Origin: Ensifer sp. USDA 6670
GTDB taxonomy: Bacteria; Pseudomonadota; Alphaproteobacteria; Rhizobiales; Rhizobiaceae
NCBI GenBank assembly: GCA_000421085.1
Contig: ATWE01000003.1
Location: 1-64,000 of the forward strand
Direction of reading: 5' to 3'
Length of the DNA: 64,000 nt
A model generated the notes under the pieces. That model searched no databases. It had not been told where the DNA came from and was given only the letters and a program-made list of their open reading frames with translations. A program made the position numbers and the translations under genes. Below, in pieces: positions 34,511 through 44,481 of the stretch (its first letter is position 1; each line of letters starts with the position of its first letter).

Positions 34511-35347
34511 ATGAGCGTCCAACTGGATTCCATCAATTCTCAACCCGGCCATCGGCTTGCCCGGTCGGCGATAAACGTCGAAATGCTTGTCCTCAGTGTG
34601 CACTCAGCAGCCGAACGGCGGAGGAGCATGTCGGCAATGCTAGCTGGATACGGCCTCGAATGGAGCTATTTTGATGCTCATACGGCGCTTAGCTGCAAGG
34701 AACTGCGCTACGACGAGGCGAGAGCGAGACGACATTATGGACGGGCGCTTACCGTACAGCAGGTCGCTGTCTTCTCAAGTCATTATGCAATGTGGATGGC
34801 CTTCCTCAATCGTGGCGAAAGCGATTACCTGTTCGTATTGGAAGATGACGTTATCCTCGACATTGATTTCCCGATCCGGCGGTTCGCAGAGTTTTGTGGG
34901 GGTCTAGGCCTTGACTATGTACGCCTGTTTGGAAAACATTTCGCATCGGCCAACCGCCTCGGCTTCTTTTTCGATCGATCGATAGTCCGTTTCAATACTA
35001 CGCCTACTGGTATGCAGGCATACCTCCTCTCACAGGCCGGCGCACGGCGCCTTGTGGAGTGCTGCCGATTGGTCGATGCAGCGATCGACCTTGTAATGGA
35101 CAGCTTCTGGAGGACGGGGCTGCCGATCTATTCAATATTCCCTTATCCGGTGATCGAGCGGTTCACACCGACGTCCATCCCTATACCGGCAACGATGGGC
35201 AGGCTGTCGCGCATCGAGAGGTGGGACTGGAACCTGCACCGCGCCGCCAACAAGCTCGGGAAGTTCCGAGCCAACGCGAGGCTAGGCAGTTCGGATGCCG
35301 AGATGCGTCGACGAATGCCCGCCTTTCACCAGGTAATGAACGTGTAG
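34511..35347 (+). CDS. glycosyltransferase family 25 (LgtB-like)
   Basis: The 278-residue protein matches the GT25 layout: EMLVLSVHSAAERRRSMSAM at the start, ALTVQQVAVFSSHYAMWMAF (the helix with a conserved Ser-His), and LFVLEDDVILD with the metal-binding acidic motif, followed by PTGMQAYLLSQAGARRLVEC. Known members add galactose or other hexoses to LPS or EPS. GGATGAGGG precedes ATG 34511. It probably adds one sugar of the repeat unit. Confidence 0.86.
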   Translation: MSVQLDSINSQPGHRLARSAINVEMLVLSVHSAAERRRSMSAMLAGYGLEWSYFDAHTALSCKELRYDEARARRHYGRALTVQQVAVFSSHYAMWMAFLNRGESDYLFVLEDDVILDIDFPIRRFAEFCGGLGLDYVRLFGKHFASANRLGFFFDRSIVRFNTTPTGMQAYLLSQAGARRLVECCRLVDAAIDLVMDSFWRTGLPIYSIFPYPVIERFTPTSIPIPATMGRLSRIERWDWNLHRAANKLGKFRANARLGSSDAEMRRRMPAFHQVMNV

Positions 35348-35514
35348 CTTTGGTCCGGTGAGGCTCTCGGGTCGATCTGCCAAAGCCTACAAATAGCTTA
35401 GCAAACGACCACCGAAAGGGGTAGCGCATGCGCCCGAGTCCCCAATTTCGGCAAATTGCAATCGCGGTCGAGGGCCGCCATGGTCCTGCAAGAACTGTAA
35501 AGGGGTAATCGCCC

Positions 35515-36930
35515 ATGCTTACTCGGCTGGCAATCGGAACGCTGTGTCTTTTGGCAACGACCGCCTCCGCAGCAGACATTCTTTGGGGCGTTAACGGTCA
35601 TCCGATCACGGCCTATCCCGACATCGGATTTGAGCGGCAGCTCGATTTCGTCGTGGATCTGGGGATGAAATCCTATCGCGTAAACATTTCCGATGCGGAC
35701 AGGGCGTCTGATCTCGCGCTTCTCGTGAGGGAAGGAAAGGCGCGTGGCATAGATATACTACCGGTGATCACCCCCGGCAATATCGACCTGGACAAAGAGA
35801 GTGCCGACGAACTCTACGCCAAGGCCCGCGAGCTTGCCGTCACGCTCGGATCGCGGTTAAAGGACGATATTCCCGTCTGGGAGCTAGGCAATGAGATGGA
35901 GAATTATGCGATTATCAAGGCCTGCGAGAAGCGGGACGACGGCAGCCAATATCCCTGCGAGTGGGGGCCTGCAGGCGGAGTTGGGCCTCTCGATTACTAC
36001 GGCCCGCGCTGGGTGAAGGTAAGCGCCGTTCTGAAGGGGTTGTCAGATGGCATGACCGAGGTCGCGCCCTTGATCCGCAAAGCGATCGGCACGGCGGGGT
36101 GGGGGCATATCGGTGCCTTTGAGAGGATGCAGCAGGACGGGATCAAGTGGGATATTTCCGTCTGGCATATGTATGGCGAGGACCCTGAATGGGCGTTCAA
36201 GGAGCTCGCGCGTTACGGGCGCCCGATCTGGGTCACCGAGTTTAACAATTCCCTTGGAAGCCAGCGCAGTGAGGCGCAGCAAGCCGACGGACTGAAGCGG
36301 GCGATGGTGCGGTTGCGTGAGTTGCAGGCGAAATACAAGGTTGAGGCCGCGCATGTTTACGAACTGCTGGACGAAACGTATTGGGCACCGAGTGTCGAGG
36401 CCCACATGGGCTTGATAAGGTTGATCGCAAAGGGCGAAGGCGGCTGGACATTAGGGGGGCCCAAACCGGCATACAGTGCAGTTAGGGATATCATTCGAGG
36501 GCAACGCCCTTTGCCGCGCCCTCGGAGAGACTGTAACATAGCGGCAAGCAGGACTCCCGAGCCCCCTTCGGTCCGACAGGCGAATTTTGCCTTTTGCCTT
36601 GTGCTGGGGCGTAGAGGCGACACGGAAACCATTGAGCGCTGGGTGGAGGCATTGGAGAGTGGCGAGACAGATGTCACGACCATGATGCTCACCCTGATGC
36701 AATCCGACGAGTTCAATGGACGATATGCAGCGTTTGGTCTGTCTGACCGCGCCTACATCAGCTTTCTCTATCTCCTGCTCGTGGATCGCTCAGCTGATGG
36801 ATACGGCCTTGAGAGCTACGCCAGGCATCTGGGTAATGGCTCCATGACGCGGGAGACCGTGGCCTTGGGCATGATGCTATCGAATGAGTTTCGGTCCAAG
36901 TACGCAGCCCATCTCGAAGTTGATCCATGA
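35515..36930 (+). CDS. secreted glycoside hydrolase (GH39/PslG-like TIM barrel) fused to DUF4214
   Basis: A signal peptide (MLTRLAIGTLCLLATTASA) is followed by a TIM-barrel hydrolase domain. The likely acid/base is E127 in WELGNEMEN and the likely nucleophile is E242 in PIWVTEFNN. These motifs fit clan GH-A, similar to GH39 and the EPS hydrolase PslG. From about residue 350 a DUF4214 domain follows (FCLVLGRRGDTETIERWVEA and YISFLYLLLVDRSADGYGLE), a module usually found in secreted or surface-attached proteins. It may trim, release or process the polysaccharide outside the inner membrane. Substrate unknown. Confidence 0.82.
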   Translation: MLTRLAIGTLCLLATTASAADILWGVNGHPITAYPDIGFERQLDFVVDLGMKSYRVNISDADRASDLALLVREGKARGIDILPVITPGNIDLDKESADELYAKARELAVTLGSRLKDDIPVWELGNEMENYAIIKACEKRDDGSQYPCEWGPAGGVGPLDYYGPRWVKVSAVLKGLSDGMTEVAPLIRKAIGTAGWGHIGAFERMQQDGIKWDISVWHMYGEDPEWAFKELARYGRPIWVTEFNNSLGSQRSEAQQADGLKRAMVRLRELQAKYKVEAAHVYELLDETYWAPSVEAHMGLIRLIAKGEGGWTLGGPKPAYSAVRDIIRGQRPLPRPRRDCNIAASRTPEPPSVRQANFAFCLVLGRRGDTETIERWVEALESGETDVTTMMLTLMQSDEFNGRYAAFGLSDRAYISFLYLLLVDRSADGYGLESYARHLGNGSMTRETVALGMMLSNEFRSKYAAHLEVDP

Positions 36931-37119
36931 CTGCGACCCCGCCGTAACTCCGGCCTAACGGCGGTATCGTTTGAGGCACTTGATCGGCTCATTCCGTGTT
37001 TGTGATCGTTTCACGGCGCCGCGCATCTACTCCCTCCACGTTATGATTTTTCGGCTGGGCTTTGGTAAGCATCGGCGAGTTCGGCCCGGGCTCGCTCGCT
37101 CGAGATTTAGAGGATCTCA

Positions 37120-38139
37120 ATGCAGCATGTTCAACTCATTCAGCGTGATCGGGAGGCCTTAAAGCGTTCCGTCTCCACCCTGATCGGTCTCGGAACAGAC
37201 TACGCCCTGCTCGATTTCCCCGATTATACAAACGTTGGGGACAGTGCCATTTGGCTCGGTTCTATTGCGATAATAAAAGAAGTGACGGCGCGCCTACCCC
37301 GCTATGTTTCCACCTATTCGGATTTCGATGCGTCCGCTCTTCGCGCATCTCTGCCAGAAGGGCCGATCTTCTTACTAGGTGGAGGCAACTTCGGAGACAT
37401 CTACGTTTCTCATCAGGACCTCAGAATCAAGGTCCTGCGCGAATTCCGTGAACGCAGGATTATACATCTACCCCAGTCGGTAACGTTCCGAGACCGGAGC
37501 AACGCACGGGAGACGGCTGACGCGATTGCCCGCCATCCAGACTTTCACATGTTTGTCCGCGATAACGCGAGCCTGCGCTTCGTTCAGCAAAATTTCAACT
37601 GCCCGACAACCTTGGCTCCTGACGCAGCTTTCGGTCTTGGGCCACTGGAGCGGCCGCGCGCCCCTAAATATCCCGTCGTGCTGCTGCTTCGGGAAGACCT
37701 CGAGCGCGTGGCTTACGACTACAGCCCGCTTGAAGCCTTCGGAGACGTTCCCTGGATGGATTGGATTAGGGAGCATCGCGGCTTTCACACATTGCATAGG
37801 CTGAAGGCGAGACCCGTCTCTCTATTGACGGGGAGGTGGACATGCTCCGATCGGCGTGTTGTCCTATTCAACATGCTGGCTAGAACGCGATTGAAGCGAG
37901 GGCTTTCCGTTCTTGCGCAGGGCGGCCGTGTGATCACCGATCGGCTCCATGCGCATATCATGTGTACTCTCATGGACATCGAACACGTCGCGATGGACAA
38001 CGACTATGGCAAGATCCACGGTTACATCGACGCGTGGACCTCGCCCTATGACGGTGTTATCAAGGCGAACAATCCTCGGCAAGCGGTCGCGATGCTTGAC
38101 TTCTTGGAGAACCGAGCCGCACAGTTCGGGAAACCGTGA
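37120..38139 (+). CDS. polysaccharide pyruvyl transferase (ExoV/WcaK-like)
   Basis: AGAGGA precedes ATG 37120. The 339-residue protein has ALLDFPDYTNVGDSAIWLGS, IFLLGGGNFGDIYVSHQDLR and, near the C-terminus, VITDRLHAHIMCTLMDIEHV, the markers of the pyruvyl transferase family. It should put a pyruvate ketal on a sugar of the repeat unit from phosphoenolpyruvate, adding negative charge as in succinoglycan. Its TGA overlaps the ATG of a decayed glycosyltransferase gene (38139), so the two were translationally coupled. Confidence 0.9.
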   Translation: MQHVQLIQRDREALKRSVSTLIGLGTDYALLDFPDYTNVGDSAIWLGSIAIIKEVTARLPRYVSTYSDFDASALRASLPEGPIFLLGGGNFGDIYVSHQDLRIKVLREFRERRIIHLPQSVTFRDRSNARETADAIARHPDFHMFVRDNASLRFVQQNFNCPTTLAPDAAFGLGPLERPRAPKYPVVLLLREDLERVAYDYSPLEAFGDVPWMDWIREHRGFHTLHRLKARPVSLLTGRWTCSDRRVVLFNMLARTRLKRGLSVLAQGGRVITDRLHAHIMCTLMDIEHVAMDNDYGKIHGYIDAWTSPYDGVIKANNPRQAVAMLDFLENRAAQFGKP

Positions 38140-38290
38140 TGGGCAACACCACGGAGAATGATGACACGGCAACGGTGACGTTCTGCACTCACCATGCCGC
38201 TTGAGGCGCACAGATCCGTGGGAAATCCAGATCATAGACAATGACAGCAGGGACGACATGCCGGCTGTCGTCGGTAGCTCAAGGATTGCT
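38139..38290 (+). pseudogene. remnant of a GT2-family glycosyltransferase
   Basis: ATG 38139 overlaps the preceding stop and starts a short frame with TATVTFCTHHAA before a stop at 38202. The neighbouring frame then reads DPWEIQIIDNDSRDDMPAVV, clearly like the start of GT2 enzymes in which PWE is followed by two valines or isoleucines, DNNS and TD. The rest of the enzyme, including the DxD site, cannot be found. This is a truncated, frameshifted relic. Confidence 0.6.
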
Positions 38291-39460
38291 GCAGATCTCA
38301 TAGTGGACCCGCTGATCACCACTGTGGAAGTGATGTGGAACCGAACCGATTGGGGGATGTCCCTGCATACGGCGTCCCCCTTTCGGATGAAGGCCTGGGC
38401 GCGAGACCCTCCGAATAAGGGCGAAGCGCCTTGGGGCCCGCACAAATACGGAGTCACCTCGAAGCCTGCGACTTGCGATAGGGAACCTACCGGCGAAGTA
38501 ATTTGTGGTCTGCCTCGCGGCAGTATCAGGGCTATGTATCGGCGAGGGCACGGATGTTTTCATGCCCGAGGAGCAAATCCCGCCAGCTGAGCAGAAACCG
38601 CTATTTTTGAAGATACCAGCTGCCGCAGCGGCCAGGCGGTACTCTCTCCTCGGACATTCTGGAGCCTGACGTCAGTATCGGACCGGTGGGTATTCCGAAG
38701 CGAATTCACGCAATTATCGTTCAATGTAGTGGGTGCCGGCGCAAGCGAACCGTCGATCAGCAACGGGGCCACCGATGCGATTCGCAGAATTTTGACGCGC
38801 TCGGCAATTAGAGTTTGACCTGCCCCTGGTATGGCCCGAGATGCGATGAAGCGCGTGCAATGCCGGGGTCTTGTTTCTGTGCACGTCATTCCCAATACCG
38901 CTGCGCATTTTGGGCAAGCATGCATCAGTTTACGACGGCTTTGCCAGACGAGAACTTGGGAGCAGGCGCAACATCTTTAGGAAGCCGTTTCGACCGCCAG
39001 CGCACGGGCTTTCGCCGACGAAGACTTTCTGCGCACCACGTCGTGGGACGCAGGACCGACACCCCAGCCGACACGAGGCGCTGCCTCGAGTAGCGAGCTC
39101 CCGAACGGCCTAGGTGAGCCAGACTCCGGCGGCTTTTGACCAGCGAGCGCGTCACAGTTCGGCGGGTCTTGCGGAGCTCAGCTGGCGACCGACGATGCAT
39201 CCGCCGCAAAGCGCACCGCTAGCACTCGCTTTTTGCCTCGCGATGCACCGTTCGTTCGGGGGGCTAAACGGTGTAGACTAGGTTACTCCATTTGGTGGCG
39301 TTTCCGCAGCCTGCCCCTGAGGCTAACCTGAGCGGATCGCAGAAGATTTGCAAATCGACATGCACAGATATTCCATAGCGCAAGAGGGTCAGCTCGACCG
39401 GTCGAGAAACTCACTGGGGGTGTCCTGGCCTAGTGCCGCTGGAATCTGCGTTCGGCTTGA
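38291..39460. other. long non-coding stretch upstream of exoP
   Basis: More than 1.1 kb without a supportable gene. It may be degraded remains of the GT2 gene and others. The right part must hold the exoP promoter. Confidence 0.45.
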
Positions 39461-41374
39461 ATGCACCCCTATGATCAATGCGAAGTGTGGACGGGCGCCA
39501 TGCTAGAACGCCAGTGGCCAGCAGGGGGAGGCCAGCGCCATTTGCATGGACCGACTCGCGATTCCGAGTTTGTCGGATTCGCCGACATCGTCTCGTTCAT
39601 CCGACAGCGCATACTTCTGATCATGGCCTTCCCGTTGCTTGGACTGCTAGGCGCGGGATTTTACTTAGCTACAACGGACTCGATCTACACGGCGCTAACC
39701 CAAATTCTCATCGAACCCAAGATCCCTCAATTGCTGCAGCAGCAATCCAGCGAGATCAATCTCTCGCTCGACACATCGCAGGTTGAGACTCAACTTGCGG
39801 TCATCAGGTCCGAGAAGATCGCTTCAATGGTGATCGCCGAGCTGAGTCTTGTAGACAATCGGAGTTTCAAGCCTTTGAGCAGTCCGAGCTTGGCGGAGCG
39901 CTTTGAACGGGTGCGGGAGATCGCCGTCAATGCGCTTGCTCCCAACGAGGGTCCGCAAGCACAGGAATCACCGAACCCCACCGCAACCGCCCGCGACCTT
40001 TCGGAAAAAGAGGGCGTCACGGCGCAATTGTCAGAATTTAAACGACGGCGCCATGTCTTCGAAACCTTCAGAGCAGGCTTGGGCGTCCAGCGCGTCGGCG
40101 TCTCCTACGCAATTGACATTACTTTCACGTCTCCGGATCCGGATCTGGCCGCGAAGGTTGCCAATGCGACGGCGGGAGCGTTCGTTCGTGAACAGCTGGA
40201 AACAAGATCAGCGGCTGCTCTCGAAGGCGTGGCGTGGCTCGAGAAGCGTATGGAGGAAATGCGTAATCAAATGAATCTGGCTGCGCAAAAGACGCAGGAA
40301 TTTCGCGCCAAGCACGACTATAGCCTCAGTCGTGAACGTGAGACCGCGACCCTCGACGGGCAGGAAGCGGCACGAGATGTGCCCACGCTCGAAGAACTTG
40401 AGGTCACCGCGGAAACCTACCGAAAGATGTATGAAAGCCTTTTGGCGGCCTATACGAATTCTGTGAACCAGCAACCTTACCTGATAGCAGACGCACGCGT
40501 CATTACGCCGGCGACGCGACCACTGGTCGCAAGTCATCCGCGGCGAAAGCTGGTGCTTGCTTTGGGCGTCCTGGCGGGACTGATGGTTGGGTTCGGGCTT
40601 GCATTTGCACGCCATACATTGGACCGGACAATTCGGACGCCGCGGCAGATCAGGGACGAGCTGGGCTTCGACTGCATCGGTGAACTACCCCCGATGGGCA
40701 TATTGCGAGGCTTTGGTCAGTTCGATGACGTGCTCAGCTCTCCAGAGTCCCTCTTCAGCCGGAATCTCAGAAGTACGAGAGCTGCCATTAGCCTAGCTGA
40801 TGTCGCGCATCCGTTGCGGTGCATCGGCGTCACGTCGGCCACTCCAGGGGACGGCAAGAGCATGGTTACAAGCAACCTTGCGGCGTTGTATGCCGTCTCA
40901 GGTATGCGAACTCTCGTCATCGACGTGGATGGGTCCCATTCTACGCTGACCAAAAGTCTTCTGCAGTCGCGGAAATCGGCCAGTGAGGACCAAAACCGCC
41001 TAGACGGAATAGCGGAAAGAATCACGCCCGTTCCGAGCCTACACTTCGACCTGTTGCCGAGCGTGGTATCGGACGCGAACCGTTTGATCACGCCCAAGAA
41101 CATGACAGCATTGCTCGACGAACTCGACAGCTACGAGATCATCATCGTCGACCTTCCGCCTTCCACGTCCGGGGTTTACGGTTTAGCGGCTGCATCTGTG
41201 CTCGATGGGGTGATTATCGTTGCCGAATGGGGCAAGACCCCCTTGGATCTCGTTGTTGAGCTCTCACGGATGCTGCAGGTAACGAAGACCTCTGTAATCG
41301 GCGTGGTCATGACGAAGGTCCGTCGTCTGTCAGCGAGACAATATCTCAAGCGCTCCACCCAAACGGCACATTGA
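39461..41374 (+). CDS. exoP: polysaccharide co-polymerase/ATPase (ExoP/Wzc-like)
   Basis: The 637-residue protein has an N-terminal Wzz domain flanked by two membrane helices (about residues 53-71, IMAFPLLGLLGAGFYLA, and about 365-385), a coiled-coil periplasmic middle, and a cytoplasmic P-loop domain with Walker A SATPGDGKS (K466), Walker A-prime LVIDVDG and Walker B IIIVDLPPS. It controls chain length and export with Wzy and the outer-membrane protein. The tail ends soon after the ATPase core and has no tyrosine cluster, unlike BY-kinases of the Wzc type. No clear ribosome binding site marks the start; Met14 is an alternative. Confidence 0.88.
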   Translation: MHPYDQCEVWTGAMLERQWPAGGGQRHLHGPTRDSEFVGFADIVSFIRQRILLIMAFPLLGLLGAGFYLATTDSIYTALTQILIEPKIPQLLQQQSSEINLSLDTSQVETQLAVIRSEKIASMVIAELSLVDNRSFKPLSSPSLAERFERVREIAVNALAPNEGPQAQESPNPTATARDLSEKEGVTAQLSEFKRRRHVFETFRAGLGVQRVGVSYAIDITFTSPDPDLAAKVANATAGAFVREQLETRSAAALEGVAWLEKRMEEMRNQMNLAAQKTQEFRAKHDYSLSRERETATLDGQEAARDVPTLEELEVTAETYRKMYESLLAAYTNSVNQQPYLIADARVITPATRPLVASHPRRKLVLALGVLAGLMVGFGLAFARHTLDRTIRTPRQIRDELGFDCIGELPPMGILRGFGQFDDVLSSPESLFSRNLRSTRAAISLADVAHPLRCIGVTSATPGDGKSMVTSNLAALYAVSGMRTLVIDVDGSHSTLTKSLLQSRKSASEDQNRLDGIAERITPVPSLHFDLLPSVVSDANRLITPKNMTALLDELDSYEIIIVDLPPSTSGVYGLAAASVLDGVIIVAEWGKTPLDLVVELSRMLQVTKTSVIGVVMTKVRRLSARQYLKRSTQTAH

Positions 41375-41590
41375 TCGGAAGAGCATTCGCCGAAGGCTTT
41401 TTCAGAGGCAATGCGGTTCCGTGGACACGTGACAAGTGATCGCGAGCCGCATTCGAACCGGGTAGGTGGATAGCAACTTAGTAGTAAGCAGCGGCGCGAC
41501 CGCGATAGGCGTTACACCCTTTGCCGTTCTTGCGGTGCGGGCACGGTGGCTGAAAAATAGCTGTGAGATATCGTGGAGACCGCTGAAATT

Positions 41591-42445
41591 ATGACAGTCA
41601 ACACTCCGGATATTCGCCAGGGCCGTCGCGGAATCATCGCTCGGTTTTTAGGTAGCCACGCTTCGTCCGCAAGCGTGGGTCAGCCGCCATATTCGGGCGC
41701 GGCGCCACAGGATTGGTCGAATGTGCAATGGCCAGCCCATACGAATGAAACCATGGCCAGTCGGGAGTCTAATGCAGATATCAACGGCCAGCCTGCGGGA
41801 GGAAGAGCGAGCGGCGGCCCCCATCTCCACCCGCTGGGCGGTTGGCGCAAGAGAGCCTTGGACGTTGCGGTGGCCTCGACGGCTCTTGTTTTGGCGTTGC
41901 CTTTAATGATCGTCGCGGCATTGCTTATCAAGATCACGGCCGGCGGCCCGGTCCTGTTCGCCCATCGGCGCATCGGCTTCAATGGGAAGCCGTTCGATTG
42001 CTACAAACTCCGAACAATGGTGGAGGGCGCGGAGCAGATCCTCGAGGAATATCTTGCCCGGGACCCACGAGCAGCTGAGGAGTGGCGGCAAACGCAGAAG
42101 CTGAAAAACGATCCGCGCATCACGTTGCTAGGCCAGCTTTTGAGGAAGTCCAGTTTCGATGAACTGCCGCAACTAGTGAACGTCCTGCGCGGAGAGATGA
42201 GTTGCGTCGGGCCTCGCCCCATCGTTGCCGACGAGCTGCCGCGATATGGATTTATTGCGGGCGATTATCTGAGAACGAGACCGGGTTTGACCGGCCTTTG
42301 GCAGATAAGCGGCAGGAATGATATCGACTACGCACACCGGGTTTGCCTCGACGCGCAATATGTACAGAACTGGTCCCTTTGGAATGACGTCGTCATTCTC
42401 GCTTGGACCGTTGTAACGGTCATGAGATTCGACCGCACATCATAA
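41591..42445 (+). CDS. exoY: undecaprenyl-phosphate sugar-1-phosphate transferase (ExoY-like)
   Basis: The 284-residue priming enzyme starts each repeat unit by moving a sugar 1-phosphate to undecaprenyl phosphate at the inner membrane. One N-terminal hydrophobic helix (VAVASTALVLALPLMIVAAL) precedes the catalytic domain with KLRTMVEGAE, LLRKSSFDELPQLVNVLRGE, MSCVGPRP and RPGLTGLWQISGRNDIDYAH, the full bacterial sugar transferase signature. ATG 41591 was preferred to GTG 41573. It ends 18 bp from the convergent small membrane gene. Confidence 0.92.
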   Translation: MTVNTPDIRQGRRGIIARFLGSHASSASVGQPPYSGAAPQDWSNVQWPAHTNETMASRESNADINGQPAGGRASGGPHLHPLGGWRKRALDVAVASTALVLALPLMIVAALLIKITAGGPVLFAHRRIGFNGKPFDCYKLRTMVEGAEQILEEYLARDPRAAEEWRQTQKLKNDPRITLLGQLLRKSSFDELPQLVNVLRGEMSCVGPRPIVADELPRYGFIAGDYLRTRPGLTGLWQISGRNDIDYAHRVCLDAQYVQNWSLWNDVVILAWTVVTVMRFDRTS

Positions 42446-42463
42446 GCCCCTCGCGATACACGC

Positions 42464-42733
42464 TCACTCTCGACCACTCTGTGGCGGATGTCGGCCAAAG
42501 AGCGACCGGCGCAACAAGATCGCAATAAGAAGTCCAACCACATACGCACCCTGCAAGGTGACGACGAGATACAGGGTCGTAAAGAAGGTGTGTTCGCCTG
42601 AAAACCCTAGGAACTGCATTGCGATAACGCTCGCAACGATAGCTGCGAACGACGCAACAAGCAGGGCGGGTACCCTGAATCGGAGCCCAATCAATACACC
42701 GGACGCTCCAACTGCTAGGAAGCTCCAAGCCAT
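42464..42733 (-). CDS. small multi-span membrane protein beside exoY (89 aa)
   Basis: AAGGAGGTCGT directly before ATG 42733 is an ideal ribosome binding site. Three hydrophobic segments are visible (MAWSFLAVGASGVLIGL, VPALLVASFAAIVASVIAMQ and LVVTLQGAYVVGLLIAILL), followed by a basic end. It may modulate polysaccharide synthesis as ExoX-like small membrane proteins do next to exoY, but I see no clear sequence similarity to ExoX. Confidence 0.75.
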   Translation of the reverse strand: MAWSFLAVGASGVLIGLRFRVPALLVASFAAIVASVIAMQFLGFSGEHTFFTTLYLVVTLQGAYVVGLLIAILLRRSLFGRHPPQSGRE

Positions 42734-43034
42734 ACGACCTCCTTGGATGCCGTCCCAAAGGAAAGTTCAACCGCGCTGAGAAGAACAGAGTCGCTTCGAC
42801 TTGTGAACGTACCGGTCCGAGTGTCCCCGCATTTCTACTACCTGTCGCCGATTCCCTGAATGGTCCAATGTAACCGTTTTTCTCTGGTTTCGCGATCATG
42901 GCGTCCGGCGATGCAATTCCTCCTGTCTCCTCCGCTGGGGCGAAACGTCTTGTCGAAACTGTCGGGGTGCCGCGATGCTCGACCGCCTTGGTTCTAACCA
43001 CACGCGCCGGCCTCTGCGCTCGCGCAGGTCGAAG
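42734..43034. other. intergenic stretch, no gene seen
   Basis: No supportable gene between the small membrane gene and exoF. It probably contains the promoter of the small membrane gene. Confidence 0.4.
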
Positions 43035-44474
43035 TCATTCATAGAAGAACTCATTCGACGTCGTCTGGTCCAATGAGAACGTGGTGCTATGCGAGACGCC
43101 TGGGAAGCTGCCTTCGAAATCCTCCAGCTCCGGCATGGGAATGTCCACCTTGAGGGTGTCGCCCGGTTTGATCACGGTCGACTCGCTTGCGGATAGTTCC
43201 TCACTCCGACCGGCCGCACTCCGCACGATGGCATAGACGGGTTTGGCCCTAGCGGCCCGCGCCTGGCGCGCCAGAAGTCGCGGGGCGGAGATTTCCGACT
43301 CGTGGAGCAATTGAAGCGCCGTCTCTGCCTTGCGACCCAGAGCGTCGAGTTCTGCTTGCGTCTGGCGTAGTGTTGCAGTGACTTCGTTCGTGTGTTGGTT
43401 GCGCAGCTCGAGAATTGAAATCTCTGCTTTGCTAATCTCCTGGCGCGCCCGAAGAAGGCTTGTCTCCGCCGTCAGCCGTTCACTTTGGTACTGCGCGAGG
43501 GCCCGTTCAAGTGACATCTCTCGTGGTGCGGCCGCGAGGCCCTTGGACACAAGTGACGATACATCTGTGAGCTCTTCCTGGATGGATTCGATCTGTCTGT
43601 CGTGGAAAACAAGCTGTTTATCCAGTGATGCGAGCTCCTTTTGAAGAAATTGGCGAAGGCTTTCAAGTGCTTGAATCTGGGTCTTTAACCCTTTGCGGCG
43701 CGCCTGGAAGATTGACCGTTCCTGCTCGACGATAAGCGCGACTGCGTGGTCCTCTTGACGTGAAAGCAATGAGCTTGGAAATTGAATGTTTTCCCTATCC
43801 TTCAGCTCGGCCTCCAGTCGAGCCTTCCGCGCCAGCAGATTGATATTCTCCAGCCTGAGCATGCCGACGTCTCCCCGTCCCTGGATTACCTCCCGCTCGA
43901 ATCTGGCAATACTTTCCTCCCTCGTTCGCAGGCCTCCGGCAATGCTGAGCGCCTGGAGAACTGTAAGCTCTGGCCTGTAGGGAAATTCCCCTGGGTTCAT
44001 CACATGCCCGACGATATAAAAGGGTCTGTACTGAATGACCTCCACAGCGGCGTCGGGACGTCTTCCGAGACCCATATTTCGCATCAATTGATCTCCAATC
44101 GCGTAAGCCAGGCTGTTTGGAGTATGCCCTGCGGCTGGGATTTCGCCGGCAAATGGGAGCGACAATGATCCTCCCGCGCTGACGGTGAAGGTGTCATTCA
44201 AAGGCTTCCATTCAAAGACAACATCGCGCGAAGCGCGCCATTCATAAATCTTGACACGCACCGTGTCCTGAGGTCCGAGGAGATACTCCTCATTGGCGCT
44301 GGCGGCAGTCTGTCCGTCTACCGAGATGGCTGAAAGCGCAACCGCCAAGGTGAGACAGCCCATGGAGCGCCTGATGAGCTCTGCCAAACAGCGCGTCGGC
44401 TTGAGGGGTGCTATTTCAAATGGAAAGAGCCATTTGGTTGGCGGGCCGGGTGCGCGCGGCGGACAGGGCATCAT
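43035..44474 (-). CDS. exoF: polysaccharide export protein (ExoF/OPX-like)
   Basis: The 479-residue protein has an N-terminal signal (around SMGCLTLAVALSAISVDG), a Poly_export domain (EEYLLGPQDTVRVKIYEWRA), a SLBB-type segment (FYIVGHVMNPGEFPYRPELT, VLQALSIAGGLRT) and a long coiled-coil region (about residues 215-400), ending with a second export motif (IKPGDTLKVDIP). ExoF-type proteins link the inner-membrane machinery to the outer membrane. GGAGG precedes ATG 44474, inside the end of the GT2 gene (7 bp gap), so translation is coupled. Confidence 0.88.
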   Translation of the reverse strand: MMPCPPRAPGPPTKWLFPFEIAPLKPTRCLAELIRRSMGCLTLAVALSAISVDGQTAASANEEYLLGPQDTVRVKIYEWRASRDVVFEWKPLNDTFTVSAGGSLSLPFAGEIPAAGHTPNSLAYAIGDQLMRNMGLGRRPDAAVEVIQYRPFYIVGHVMNPGEFPYRPELTVLQALSIAGGLRTREESIARFEREVIQGRGDVGMLRLENINLLARKARLEAELKDRENIQFPSSLLSRQEDHAVALIVEQERSIFQARRKGLKTQIQALESLRQFLQKELASLDKQLVFHDRQIESIQEELTDVSSLVSKGLAAAPREMSLERALAQYQSERLTAETSLLRARQEISKAEISILELRNQHTNEVTATLRQTQAELDALGRKAETALQLLHESEISAPRLLARQARAARAKPVYAIVRSAAGRSEELSASESTVIKPGDTLKVDIPMPELEDFEGSFPGVSHSTTFSLDQTTSNEFFYE

Positions 44475-44481
44475 CTGCCTC

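Noticed and set aside
38560..39209. Minus-strand frames with cysteine- and arginine-rich products
   Set aside because: No homology recognised and no start signals; treated as degraded non-coding DNA.
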